Origin: Mortierella sp. BCC40632
Taxonomy: Eukaryota > Mortierellomycota > Mortierellomycetes > Mortierellales > Mortierellaceae
Assembly (NCBI GenBank): GCA_011634665.1
Contig: WAEK01000006.1
Location: 1,496,501-1,560,500, forward strand
DNA length: 64,000 nucleotides
Direction: 5' to 3'
Shown here: piece after piece, positions 34,692 through 46,753 of the stretch
How the letters are laid out: each line of letters opens with the position of its first letter
How positions within the stretch are numbered: the stretch's first letter is position 1
Notes under the pieces: generated by a model
Told to the model about the DNA's origin: nothing
Seen by the model: the letters and a program-made list of their open reading frames with translations, nothing else
Database searches by the model: none
Translations under genes and position numbers: made by a program

Positions 34692-35480
34692 GACATGCTC
34701 CATCCATTCCATGTTGATCCATTCTGCTGACACTCAAGAGTTTATTAATCTACACAGGAAGCATTCTATGAAAAGCCTGTGACGATTGCGGATCGTGAGA
34801 TGGTAGAGTCGGATTCGGATCAGATCCTCGAGAACGCTCAAAATGTCAACGTCTCTTTCTTGGTCGTGGGTGACCCCTTTGGAGCAACCACTCACACCGA
34901 CTTGATGATTCGTGCCAAGGAACTCGGTATCCCCGTTCAAATCATTCACAACGCCTCGATCATGAACGCTATTGGCGCTTGCGGTCTTCAACTCTACAAC
35001 TTTGGTCAGACCATCTCCATGGTCTGGTTCACCGATTCTTGGAGACCCGACTCTTGGTACCCAAGAGTCAAGGAGAACAGAGACATTGGATTGCATACAC
35101 TCTGCCTCTTGGATATCAAGGTCAAGGAACAGTCATTGGAGAACATGGCTCGCGGTCGATTGATCTATGAGCCACCTCGTTATATGACCGTTAATACCTG
35201 CTTGGAACAGATGCTCGAGATTGAAGAGCAGCGGGGAGAGGGAGCCTATGGCCCCGAGACATTGGCAATTGGATGTGTGCGTCTGGGTACATCAACCCAA
35301 CAGTTTATTTCGGGAACCATGGAACAGTTGCTTGAGGAGGACTTTGGAGCACCTCTTCACTCGCTTGTCTTGATTGGAAAGAGGATGCACGTCATGGAAT
35401 ACGACATGGTTCGCACGTTCTGCCCAGAAAGGCATCAGGCCAAGGTTGACGAGATCTACAAGCGTGACTATGAGGCTTAG
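34506..35480 (+). CDS. DPH5: Diphthine methyl ester synthase
   Basis: S-adenosylmethionine-dependent methyltransferase that methylates the modified histidine of translation elongation factor 2 during diphthamide synthesis. Exons 34506-34640 and 34758-35480 give 285 residues, the usual length. The protein starts directly with the family N-terminus ([20 protein letters not shown]). It continues with [76 protein letters not shown] and [10 protein letters not shown], then a C-terminal [11 protein letters not shown] block. The single intron carries poly(T). The assignment is secure from continuous conservation. Confidence 0.97.
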
Positions 35481-35900
35481 ATACTAATGAAAGGCAAAGC
35501 TCTAATCATAACCACCATTAAATCGTCAGAAGTATGAGATGACCTTTTTTTTTTTCATATATACGACATACATGAATCGGGGTAGAACAAAATGACCGAG
35601 AGGTGCATAATCCAAACCCCTCGAGCCCAAAAAAAAATTACGGCATGTGAGTTCTCGACCGTTGTATATTGCATCAGCGAGATAATCGATGGGCGAAATC
35701 CGCATGCGGCTCGAGGGAGCAAGGGGTCCCACGGCCAACATGTGCAGCAACGCAAGCATCATGTGCAGGTTCATTTGGGGGGGGGGAGGTAATGCCCATG
35801 AACCCATAATTACTTTTTTCATATTCGTTTTAGGTGTAAGCAGCTTGCTTCTCTCTCTTTTTTTTAATTGAATGTCTAACATTGAGAAGAAGAAAGGTTC
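35481..35900. other. Convergent spacer between DPH5 and malonyl-CoA decarboxylase
   Basis: 420 bp holding both 3' UTRs, with poly(T) at 35544-35555 and a G-run at 35776-35786. No gene seen. Confidence 0.55.
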
Positions 35901-36667
35901 TCAAGCAGTGGTAATGCTCAGCAATCTAAATCTAGAACCATTGGCCTGCACGACCTGGCCCTCCGTAGCTCCTGCACTACTACCGATCGAGTTCTCATTG
36001 CTGCCACCTCTATTGGAGCCGACAGTGCCTTGGCTCGAGTTCTCCTCGGTCGAGGTGGGAGTGGTCTCGAGCACTGTGTTCAACCATGGATCGTTGGCAG
36101 AGACACTGATCGTCCCGTCCTGAAGATATTGCTGATTGTTCATTTCGATGTGATCCAACGAATACAAGTAATTGATCATGATTCCAAACGACTCTTCCAT
36201 GCCCTTGGTTGAGGTGTCACCACGCCAGTTCAATCGGTAGGCGCATGCACCATTCCGTAGATGAAAGTTGGCGACGGGATCGAGAGCGAGATGGCGTCTT
36301 TTCTCGAGCAAGATGTATCTAGACCCCCCCGGGAGATCGTTGGAACCGAGAGGACGAAGCAGAGTAGAGACAGATAATATGTATATATATCATATATTAT
36401 ATATGAGTTGCACACGCGCTCATGCAGAATGCGGCCCCATCAAAACCATCGGCGACAACGATCCGACCCGAGAGCCGATTTCATAAATGTCCCTTACCTG
36501 GCGCAGAGGCGGAGCAGAATAGGGTGCAGCTTGCTCATGGTCTCATTGCTGGAGGAGGGCGATAGGCCTTTCAAGAGGGACTGTGGAGGAAGGAAAAAAA
36601 AATGACATTCTATAGTTAGCAAAGAAGAGAGACGACCGACCTGGTTCATCCATTCTCTCCTCTTCTC

Positions 36668-36698
<31 letters not shown>

Positions 36699-38984
36699 AT
36701 GACCTGTTCCAAGTAAAGGGACCAAGGGACATACAGCAAAACTGGACTCGATGTCTTGGTTTGGACCGGTGCAAAGCCGAGAGACAATGGTTTCCTCTTC
36801 GGGTAGCAATAGCTTTTGTCCCAGGCCATGGCACTGGGCAATCCACTTTTTGAATCCCGGGATGGGCGAAAGAGTACTAAAGGTCTCTATCTGGGGAAAC
36901 TCGACCTTCAAGGAGCGAACAACTCGTTTGATGAGAAAGTTGCCCAATTCGATACCCGACAGGCCTAAAATATAAAAGAGTTTTTTTTTTTTCTGGTTAA
37001 TTATTAGCGGGCGAAGGAGGTATTTCGGGACCAGTAGGGTTTGGATGGGTGAGAGATAGGGAACAAGAAAACGATACACGAACGAGCTGGAAATGAAATA
37101 AATAAATAAAAAAAATAGGCAATGCAAAAAAAAACTGGTTCGGAGAAATGCCGTCTACTTGCCCACTTGAGTCGTGATAGAGTAAAAAATAGCACATTTG
37201 ACAGTCTCTGCGGGATTGACATGGCTAGGTGAGGGGTCATTCAGGATATCCTGGACATTGCTCGAGAGTGTGTCCACTAGGGCCACCTGGACAAAGACAA
37301 GCGGTTCGGTGGGCAAGCTCTTGTTCATGAGCGCAAAGACTCGTCGCCCGGGGCCAACCCTTCGTTTCAGGTCTTGAACATCCTTGAACTTGTGCACGGC
37401 TTCATATTGAGTAATCTAGTCAAGGGAGAGAGGTCAGTGCATGATGCATTGCAGAAGGGGGGAGAACGGCGGGGGCGTCAGAAACGGCGGCAAAAAAAAA
37501 CATCCGCTTCATTGAGGAGAACGGGCACGGTCATCCAAAAAGGACGAAGCGTCTCAATTTTCTGTACCTTCTCCAGTAACACGGCAGGAGACTGCCATGT
37601 CAGCCGCTCTAGATCGAGGAACCCAACAAGCCATGCCTGGAGCTTCTCCTTGAGGGATTCGTTCAACGCGCTCAGATAATAGTCCGAACGGTTGCCTTGC
37701 AAGATACTCTAGAATTGCACACACCCGTGTAAATATAGTCGCCTCCGTGTCAGAGTCGCCGCATCATGGGGAAAGGGAAAGAAAGAGAAAGTGAAATAGA
37801 GAGAGAAAGAAAAAGAGAAACGGGTTGTTTATGCAAGCGAGGGCAAGGGAGAGAGAGAGAGAGAGAGGCTGCAGGCTGAAGATGCTGTGGTCTGGTTAGC
37901 GTGCGCGTACCAACAGATCTCGGCGCATGTCGATCAAGAACTTGAGTCCGCCCGGGAGCCGACTGACGCGGTCGAAGAAAGTGTTGTATCCTGGCACGAT
38001 GGTGTGGCGAAGCAATTGTTCAGCTCTGAGCAGGGCCTTGCTCTCTGGCTCGCGCTGGCTAACGTCGATAAACTGCTGAGCTGACTTGACAATATCTTCC
38101 TGTACAGCGCCTTTGTCAGACATGAGGTCAAAGAACAATAGAGCGTTAGACCGTCTAGGAAAATGTCCTCTAATCCTAGGCTTTTTTTTTTTTTTTTAGC
38201 AGACACACAGGCAGATAGACAGGAAGGCAGGAAGGCAGACAGGCAGATAGACAGGCAGACACACACGCGTGCACACATTCACGCACAGAAGGCTTCCCCT
38301 TCTCCCGCCTGACCCTATGATTGAGCAACAAGACCCAGAGTGAAGCTGCATTTACCAAAATCGTGGGCAAGGAGTCTCAGGAACTCTGTCTTTCCATCTG
38401 TATCGAGAGCAGCAAAAAAGTCGCAGCTGCTCTTGGCAATGACGCTAGGCAAAATGTCTCCCTGACCGGGTCGATCAGTAATGACGGCAAGAAGAAGTTT
38501 CCGCATAAACTCTGGATCCTTGACAACATGCTGCGACTTTTCCTTGTCAAAGGTCGAGAAGCCCGGTTCTCGAAAGTGTTCGGCAATGTCGTTCCAATAC
38601 CGGTCCACAACGTTTCTACGAAGCGCCTGCAATGTCCCTGAGCCTGCCGTGGCTGCCGATTCGATGTTTCCTGTCGTGGACAACTTGCCATGGCCTTGAT
38701 GACCGTTGGTTTTGTTGCTGTAGAGTCGCTGAGGCATTGATGACTACATGGAATAACAAAGAACTTGTTACGTGAGCTGGGTGGTGGATATTCTTTTTTT
38801 TTTGAATTGGATGGGGGTGCTGTGGTAAGCTCGTAGGACACGGTAGGCAATCTTTTACCTGCAAGGCCGGGACAGCAATGGAAGCAAGAGATTGTTTCGG
38901 GTGAATAATGGATGCACTGCTGGGGGATGGCCAGAGACTAAAAGATCTTGAGAGACGCACAAGTCGGTAGAGGCGCGTGCCCAT
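35901..38984 (-). CDS. MLYCD: Malonyl-CoA decarboxylase
   Basis: Converts malonyl-CoA to acetyl-CoA and CO2, relieving malonyl-CoA inhibition or clearing it from organelles. Exons 38984-38859, 38743-38356, 38110-37911, 37708-37568, 37415-37163, 36964-36735, 36580-36498 and 36318-35901 give 612 residues. The N-terminus (MGTRLYRLVRLSRSFSLWP) looks like a mitochondrial presequence. Family blocks follow: ALRRNVVDRYWN, LRLLAHDFGA, HTIVPGYNTFFDRV, PGGLKFLIDMRRDLL, FLDLERLTWQSPA, HKFKDVQDLKRRVGPGRRV, EPLVFVQVAL, GLSGIELGNFLIKRVV, FSTLSPIPGFKKW and DPVANFHLRNGACAYRLNW with the conserved His. No SKL-type C-terminus is present, so a mitochondrial enzyme is favoured. The 37162-36965 intron needs a GC donor. 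The 36735 boundary (GTATGT donor) is the least certain. Confidence 0.93.
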
Positions 38985-39344
38985 GGTTGATCAACGCGGG
39001 AGAGTGGAGAGAAGGAGAGAGCACCGGGGATGAGCCAGGTGTGTGTGTAGGTGTGTGTGTGCAAAAGTAGATCGGATTGGTGGCGAGCGGGAGAAAGAAA
39101 GAGAGAGAGAGAGAGAGAAGAGAATGAGAATGAGAATAAGTAAAATAAGATAGAGAGATTAGTGGCGAGATGGAAGAGTGATACCCCAGGAGAGGATGAC
39201 AGCAGGTGCATCATTACACTTTCTCGCGCTCTTTCTCACTCTCTTTCCTTCCTTCTTTCTCTCGCTTCGCGCTTCGTTTCCCACGGACAATCCTCCCCGT
39301 CCCAGCCGAGCGAGACACTGGCACTGAACAAGCTTTGATTGCTG

Positions 39345-39390
<46 letters not shown>

Positions 39391-39711
39391 CTCTTTCTCT
39401 CCCTGTACGTGGGCCCTGTACGTGGTGGTCTCGTTTTCACTAACTCTTTTTTTTCTACAGAGCAGAGAGAGAGAGAGAGAAGAACAAGAGAGCGAAAGAG
39501 AACGAGAGCAAGGAAAAAAGAGTCGCACAAGGGCCCTGGAGGCCAGGATTTGGATGTAGTGAGAAAATGAGAGGTTCCAATTACGAAAGCAGTCGACATG
39601 CCCTTTACTTGGAGCTGCCCCGCCTGTACTCCGAGGAGCACCACGAGAGATCAGAGCCCTAGTCCACGGCACAGCAGTCGTCCGCCGACCTTTCATTCGC
39701 ACTTTTTCTTT

Positions 39712-39743
<32 letters not shown>

Positions 39744-40094
39744 TCCTCTTTGTTGGAGGCGGTGTCTCTCTCTCTCATTCACTCTTGAGAGAGTCTCGAC
39801 GGCGTTTTGTTCTCCTCGACTAATCACTGTTTCTCGCTCCCTTATCCTCCTCCTCCCCCTTGTTACCCCCACATACCCACACAGATACGGATCTACTGCC
39901 CAATCAGGGTGCGGCGGGCATCTAGCCCATCGCGTCTCAGGAACCACTCAGGCACCACTCAGGCACCACTCAGGCCCAGGCACGCAGACTTTGAATAGGT
40001 ACTGTCTGCTTTTTTTTTTTTTTTTTTTTTATATTCTCTCTTTTTTTTTTCTCCGGGTCAGGCGTCAGGCACAAAACGGGTAGACTGGGCAACA

Positions 40095-40127
<33 letters not shown>

Positions 40128-41968
40128 GCGAGGCAGCACAATCGCAAACAATATAACGCACAAATTAGCCCGCCCCGTCCTCTGTCCCGTCCGGCGGTTT
40201 CGTCTCCAGCAGGAGTCAGGGCGAGGGAAGCGGGGAGTGGCCGCTGCAGCCGCCGCCAGCTCTCTGTCTATCGGTCTGTCTGTCTGTCTGTCTGTCTGTC
40301 TCTTCTTCTCAGCTGGCTCTCTCTCTCTCTCTCTCTCTGGCTCTCTTGGTTCTCTGTTCTGTGGTTGCCAGTCGTCCTTAAATACGACGGAGTGTTTTTG
40401 CTCTTTCTTCTTTCTTTCTTCTCATCATCCTCTTCGCTTTTCTCTTTTTTTTTTCTCTCTCTCTCTCATTCATTCATTCCATCCCATCGGACCATTGTGT
40501 TTGATCCATCCCACTCCCGCCCCGTCCTTCCTTCTCTCTCTCCTCCCCCTCCCACCCGCGCCCCGCGCCCCGCACCCCGCCACCCGCATCGATGAACCTT
40601 CTCCGCGACCCATAGCCTTGGTATCCTCTGCTTGTCGCCCACACAACTCTATTCCTAACGAACCCCTCACCTTGCATTGACTGCAACCACCTGCCTTTTT
40701 TTTTTATATATTTTTTTTCCTCTCCGCCGTAGTGTAGTCGCACCGTTGTTGCCCTCCGCTATCAACCAGCCCTTCCGCCGTTATAAAAACGTTCGCGCGT
40801 CATTTTCGGTTTTTTTTTTTATCATTTATCCGGCGGCGCTTTTCCGTGGCCTTTCGCCGCCTATTCAATCATCATATCGTCATTAATTCTCTCTCATCTC
40901 TTCTCTTATCTCTCTCGCCCGCCCCGCCTGCCTGCCGCCCTGCCATTCCTGCCTGCCTGCCTGCCTGCTCCCGCTTTGCTCGCTGATTATTTCGCATTTT
41001 CGCATTCGCGATCCATCATTATCGGCTATTTCAATATTTTCGTTATATTTTTTTTATATCCGGACCCTGATCCCCATCCGTTCAAGTTCATCCGGCTTTT
41101 GCGCATCGTTAACGCGCGTTTCATCATTATATCATATCTATCCGGATCCGGGCAATAATAATAATAATCTCTAATTCTTTCATTTGCATCGTTTTCTCTC
41201 TCTCTCCCTCTCGACGGCCCGCCCCCTTGTTTCCTTTTTTGACGGGCTCGGACGTCCTGCTGCCTAGCCCCCCATTTTATTATTTGTTTCTGACCCACCC
41301 TACCCTGCCCTGCCCTACCCTGCCCCCCATAAACAATACGCCGCCATCCCCCTTTTCTCCCTCCCAAATACACACACACACACACACACACACAAACTCT
41401 CTCTCTCTTCTCATCTCTCTCTATTTCTCATCTCTCCTTCTCATCCAAGACTCGTTCTCGCGTGGTAAGTGAAATGAACATGTGGGCTTTTTCTTTCTTT
41501 CTTTCTTTCTTTTTTCTCTTTTGAAAGCTGCGCCATCATCCCTACCTTCCCCTTTCGTCGGATGTCCTCTTTCCTCTCATTCACCATTCTGGTGAAAGTA
41601 AGTGAGAGGCGGCAAGCAATGCACTCGAGAGCAGGATGCTGTTTTAGTGGCACGACGGGCTGGGTCGAGAGCCCTGGATTTGGACCATGACAGAGCAAAA
41701 AAGGACAGCGTGTTTATAATGCGTGTGATATGAGAGTGAAGAAAAAAAAAAAAAGGTCGCTTGCTCCGGGCTCTTGTTCCTCATCGCAGCAATAGAGAGA
41801 CTGCAAGCCAAACCAAGCAACGGCGGCACGCAAACAACAATAGCAACCGGGGCTGCTCTTTTTTTTCATTCTTTACTTCTTTTTGGCTGTGTTCGTATTC
41901 TATTGTTCGGGGCGCAGACGCGTCCCGGCTCCCAAAGAGGCGTCGCGCAGACTGGTGGCAAAGGGACT

Positions 41969-42003
<35 letters not shown>

Positions 42004-42906
42004 TGGAGAAAGGAGAGAGAGAGAGTGTGTGTGTGTGAATGTGTGCCTGCTCTTGATACGTCATGTCTCTTATTTGCCTCACGATGAAACTCGCCCTTCT
42101 TCTATTCGGCTGTCGAACGCGCCAAGGAGCAACAGCAGCCGCCGCTCGCAGGGAAGGGGAGAGGAGGAGGAGGAGGAGGAGGAGGAACGGGGGGGGGGGA
42201 GTGAAGCTGAGAAAAAGGGAGAGAGGAGGAGTGAGAGAGAGAGAGAGAGAGGGGAGTGTCTGTCTGTTGAGTTCGGTTGGGCATCTCTCTCTAGCTTTCG
42301 CTTTCTTTCTTTTCTTTCTTTCATTCTCTGTCTTCTCTGTCTTCTGTGTACCAATCTCTCTCTCTGTCTGTCTTTGGTCTGTCTGTCCATCTGTGATGTG
42401 TGTGAGAAGAGGCGAAGAGAGAGTTTGAAGAGAGAGAGAGAGAAGAGTCGGTCCTCCTCCAGGCACACACACACACACACACAGACACACACACACACAC
42501 ACACATACACACACACACACGAATCAGACAGACTTCCACACACACACACACACACACACACATCACACTTTTGCAATACACATACTTTCACACACACACA
42601 CGCATACACAAGACACAAAGAGTGGGTAGAGTGAGAAGGAAAAAAAAAAAATCAACATCAACAATAGAGACATTTGTCAGGCACGAGCTAGTAAGCACAA
42701 CGGACAGCCGGCATCGTGCAAGGCATGGTCCAACCAAACACTGGGCAAGGTATACAAAGAGTAACAGAGAGAGTAACAGAGAGAGGGAGAGAAAAAAAAA
42801 AGGGAGGCATCTGGCTTATTTCATTTAATGCTGCATGCATGTGTCTCCTCGCTTTGGTTTGTCTCGTCTCTCTTTCTCTCTCTCTCTCTCTCTCTTTCAC
42901 TCTTTC

Positions 42907-42943
<37 letters not shown>

Positions 42944-43044
42944 ATCCCTCTCTCTTTATCTGACCCATGGACGTGTCTGATGGGCCATCACTGGCTCCTT
43001 ACAGCGTGGGTGTGTGTGTTGTGTACTTGCCAGTCCACCGGTTG

Positions 43045-43084
<40 letters not shown>

Positions 43085-44448
43085 TTTTTTTCGCAGTGGT
43101 TCTTTTTTATAGCGCCATGGTACCTGTCCGAAGAGGCCTTCTCTCTCTTTCGGCCGTTCGCGCTTTGAATCTTATTTTCCTTTGTGCAGCACCTTATTAA
43201 CGCTCCAGGCCATCGACCAATCCCGTGCTGCAGCCGTGTGCCTCGGCTGCATACAACCAATATATCCCATCCATCGTTCCATCGCCGTCCATCCCATCCA
43301 TCTCTCTCTCTCTCGCGCAACCCCCTTCACACCCACATACACACACACACATACACAACACATACACATACACAAACACACACGATGCAATGGAGGGAAA
43401 GATGTCCTTCCCCTTTCTTCTCCCCTTGCCTTACCCTATCTTAATACCATAAACCCCGGTGGGGTATACGAGCTTTTAGGCCCTGGGGTGGGTGTATGAA
43501 AGAGATAGAGAGAGAGAGAGAGAGAAAGAGAGAAGGAGAATGAACAGAGATAAAAAGAAACAGAAATGAGTGGAAAGGGGAGCCGTCGGCCCACATGCCT
43601 CTCTCTCTCTCTATCTCTTTCTCTTTGTCTTCTCTCTGCCCGCAGAACCCACTGAACCTTATCTTGAACTCGTCCGCCGTACCGTACCGTGTGTCGACTC
43701 TCCCATTCCTGTCCCGCGTCCACTTGTCCTCCGTCCCGCGAGGTTCTCTGCAAGTAGCGTGAATCCTCCTTCATCTACTCGTTCCCCGCACCGCAGGCCC
43801 CGCGAGATGCCGTTAGTGCTGCCAGGGGATGTTGACAAAAAAAAAGGGGGATCTGGGAAGGAGTAAAAAAAAATGTAGCGAGCGGCAGGGTGCCGCGAGA
43901 GCAATGCTGCTGCCCCCGCTCAGATGCATCTGTCTTTCTCTCTCTGGACCAGAGTCTTTGTCTTTACTCGTTCTCTTTCTTGGTGCTCTCACTCTGTGTG
44001 TGTGTATGGACCTCTTCCACAAACCCCCCCACCCCACCTGCTTTCTTTCTCCCCCTTTTCTCTTTTTCACTTGTATTATTACTTTTGTTGTTGCGATTGC
44101 TATTGCTATTGCTGTTGTTGCTGTTATTATTATGATTATGATTATTATTTTGCCCGAGTAGGGACTAGAGTTTACTCTAGGACGTAGGCTCTCGACTGCA
44201 TCTCACTAACCGCCCATTTGCCATCATTTCTCTCTCTTTCTATTTCTCTCTTCTCTCTCTCTCTCTCTCTCTTCTCTCTCTTCTCTCTTCTCTATCTTTT
44301 CTCTCTCTCTTTGGATTGCGTTAATTATAGAGCTTCCCCTTCTGCATATCGACTGCACACACCCAAAAGTCATCGCCAGACTCCCTAAACAGAACCAGGA
44401 TCTTCCAAGTACCTGGCTCCATCACATCATTCCTCTTCTCAAGCACAC
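38985..44448. promoter_or_regulatory. 5.5-kb gene-free divergent region upstream of the C2H2 factor
   Basis: No exon found. It holds dense simple sequence: (TC)n at 39350-39388, (TCTA)n near 39727-39740, (CTGT)n at 40269-40300, a GC-rich CCGCGCCCC block at 40550-40582, (GCCT)n at 40925-40968, (CA)n at 41373-41393, a large CA/TG block at 42462-42605, poly(T) at 43056-43083, and CT tracts at 42866-42960 and 44231-44310. Several 300-600-bp open frames exist on both strands but consist of Ser/Leu or Thr/His repeats. Part may be a long or spliced 5' UTR of the transcription factor gene; that is inference. Confidence 0.5.
42462..42605. repeat. Compound (CA)n microsatellite block
   Basis: Several CA dinucleotide arrays separated by short unique pieces, the largest simple-sequence cluster in the window. 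On the minus strand it yields spurious Val/Cys-rich frames. Confidence 0.85.
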
Positions 44449-45945
44449 ATGTCCTTCGGTACTGCCTACTTGACCCCTACCTCAATTGACCGTAACATCG
44501 ACTTGACCTCTGGCCCGCGTCCCGTCGCCCACCAACGTACCTGCAGCGGAAGCGCCTACTCCCAAGACATGTTCCTCGCCCCAAAGCTCGAGTCCGACCC
44601 AAGGGATCTCTACGTCGACGAGAACAAGGACCTCGCCGCCGCAGACTCGGGTGCCTACATGATGGACCATCCCATGAACGATGGCCCTGGTGCCAAACAA
44701 CCCCGTGACCGCATGCGTCTCAACCGAATCCTCAACGGCTCCTCCTCTTCCTCTCCCTCGGAAGAAGGTCTCTACCAACAACAGCAACAGCAACAGCAGC
44801 CACAACTTCATAGCCAGGAAGGAGGTGACCAGTACCAAGGATATGCCTACCAGGACAACGCCCCTCAATCCCTCCAGCCCTTCCAACCCGCTGTCGGTGC
44901 CATGCCCGTCTCCACCTTCCCTTCGCCAATGGCTGTGCCAGTGGCGACCCTGGCCACGATGCCCTCTTCCATGTCCCCATCAACGTCCTTTGCGACCATG
45001 AGCCAGCACAACCTGATCTTTGACAATGTCATGCACTACCCCTACAACGGCGCACCTTCGTACCCACAACAGGCCTATCCTTTCAAGCATGCTGGCAATG
45101 CGAAATCGATGGACCCCGCTACCTTTGGAGCCGATGCCGCCCAGGCCTACTCTCCACAAGGTCATCATTACCAGCACAGCCCCGACCCCTCGGGCTCGCC
45201 CTCGGTCCTGTCCACCTTCCCGCAACGCATGAACTCGATCGGAGACCACACTCACAACGGAGCTGTGCCCGACTCGCCCCCTTCATCCTTTTACCATGCC
45301 CAGCACCAAGCTCCTTCGCCCTATAGCATTGGCTCTCACAGCCCTACGCAGAGCGGCTCTTATCCACCGACCTATGTCGCCACTGGTCCCGGATATAGTT
45401 CCTTGACACCCACTCCACCTGCGACCCCACACTATGGTTTCTCGCATACTCCAGATGGTCGTTATGCTGGCACGTCCGTGCCCGTGTATGGTGACTACTT
45501 TACGATGCAGTCGCAGCAGGCTCCAGCAGGTGCTCGTCCCAACCGGTACTTGGGTTCGCCCTCGACCCCACCTACACCTACGCCCACGGTCCGTGCACGC
45601 AAGACCCCATACCAGCAGCGGTCACGTGCAGCAGACTTGACTGCCACAGGTGCCACGCCTCCCCCAAGACGGTTCCAGTGCCCTGAGTGTGAGAAGGCCT
45701 TCCCTACCAAGGGAGAGCTTGCGTCGCATTCGCGTTGCCATCTCAAGGTACCAGCCTTTTTGTGCGGAATCTGCGGTCGTCCCTTCAAGCGCAGGACAGA
45801 TTATGTCCGCCATGTCCGTAATGTGCACGAGGAGGTTGGTCGGTACAGCTGCAGCCAATGTGGAGAGCGCTTTGGCCGTCTTGACAAATTGAAGCGACAT
45901 GACAAACGTGGTTGTGGAGCAGATCCAGAGGAGGATGACAAGTAA
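44449..45945 (+). CDS. C2H2 zinc-finger transcription factor
   Basis: Predicted nuclear DNA-binding regulator. It is a single exon of 498 residues. The first 400 residues are disordered and rich in Pro, Ser, Tyr, Gln and His, with an octa-Gln run (about 110-117) and repeated SPTQ/TPTPPATP segments typical of activation regions. Three fingers lie at about 403-485. Finger 1 is FQCPECEKAFPTKGELASHS followed by RCH. Finger 2 is FLCGICGRPFKRRTDYVRHV followed by RNVH. Finger 3 is YSCSQCGERFGRLDKLKRHD followed by KRGC, so its last ligand is Cys and it is a C2HC finger. A basic stretch precedes the fingers and the C-terminus is acidic (DPEEDDK). Target and pathway cannot be told. The very long gene-free upstream region suggests complex control. 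Confidence 0.88.
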   Translation: MSFGTAYLTPTSIDRNIDLTSGPRPVAHQRTCSGSAYSQDMFLAPKLESDPRDLYVDENKDLAAADSGAYMMDHPMNDGPGAKQPRDRMRLNRILNGSSSSSPSEEGLYQQQQQQQQPQLHSQEGGDQYQGYAYQDNAPQSLQPFQPAVGAMPVSTFPSPMAVPVATLATMPSSMSPSTSFATMSQHNLIFDNVMHYPYNGAPSYPQQAYPFKHAGNAKSMDPATFGADAAQAYSPQGHHYQHSPDPSGSPSVLSTFPQRMNSIGDHTHNGAVPDSPPSSFYHAQHQAPSPYSIGSHSPTQSGSYPPTYVATGPGYSSLTPTPPATPHYGFSHTPDGRYAGTSVPVYGDYFTMQSQQAPAGARPNRYLGSPSTPPTPTPTVRARKTPYQQRSRAADLTATGATPPPRRFQCPECEKAFPTKGELASHSRCHLKVPAFLCGICGRPFKRRTDYVRHVRNVHEEVGRYSCSQCGERFGRLDKLKRHDKRGCGADPEEDDK

Positions 45946-46718
45946 GAAAGGAGAAAACAGTGAAGGGAAAAGCAACAAAAAAAAAACAAAAACAAAAAAA
46001 GATAGCAAAAACAAAAGAAAAAAAAGAAAAAAAAGAAAAAAGACAAGAGGAAGACGCCCTTTCTTTTTTTAATTCCCCCTTTTTTTTTGGTTGCAGCCTT
46101 CTGTCATGGTCCCCACATGCACTCCTTGCCTTTCTTTTATATTCTCTCTCTTTTTCTACCCTACTACCCCCCCCCCAATCTTTTCTTTCGACCACCACGA
46201 CGACTACCTGTTGGGTTCATAATCATATCGCAGAACGCTTTTTTTTTGTTCAATACCGGGATCCACGCTTTCTTTTCGGGCGGTCTTTTTTTTTTTTTTT
46301 TTTATGTTTGCCTATGTTCTTTATTGCTTTTACTATTCTAGTTTTTCCTATTCGTTTTTTCTCAATATCCCCCCCCCACCACCACCCTTTTTTATTATTA
46401 CTTTTTTTTAGTAGTGTTTTCTTTTTTTCTTTTTTTTCAATCTATAGAATGGCCACAGGGGCCAGCTGGTAGAAGGTGGATTTTTTTTTTCAACTTTTTT
46501 TTTTTTTTTTTTTTTTTCTGGATTGAAAAGACTCCTTTCTCCGAAAGACCAATGAAGAAAAAAAAAAAGAAAGAAAGAAAGAAGGAAGGAAAAAAAGAGA
46601 AAAAATCTTGCTTTCTTTTCCTGGCCCTGGTAGTGCCAACTATTAGTCTAGTTTTTTGCGCTATGCAGAATCTATTCTCTTTCTCTCTATCTCTCTTCTC
46701 TCTCTAATTTTCCTATAC

Positions 46719-46753
<35 letters not shown>

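Noticed and set aside
36660..36850. Extending the malonyl-CoA decarboxylase exon to the GTCATG donor at about 36703
   Set aside because: It would leave the next exon out of phase; the GTATGT donor at 36734 keeps the frame.
41900..42634. Long overlapping open frames on both strands
   Set aside because: They arise from (CA)n and (GA)n repeats; the translations are Cys/Val or Thr/His runs with no domain.
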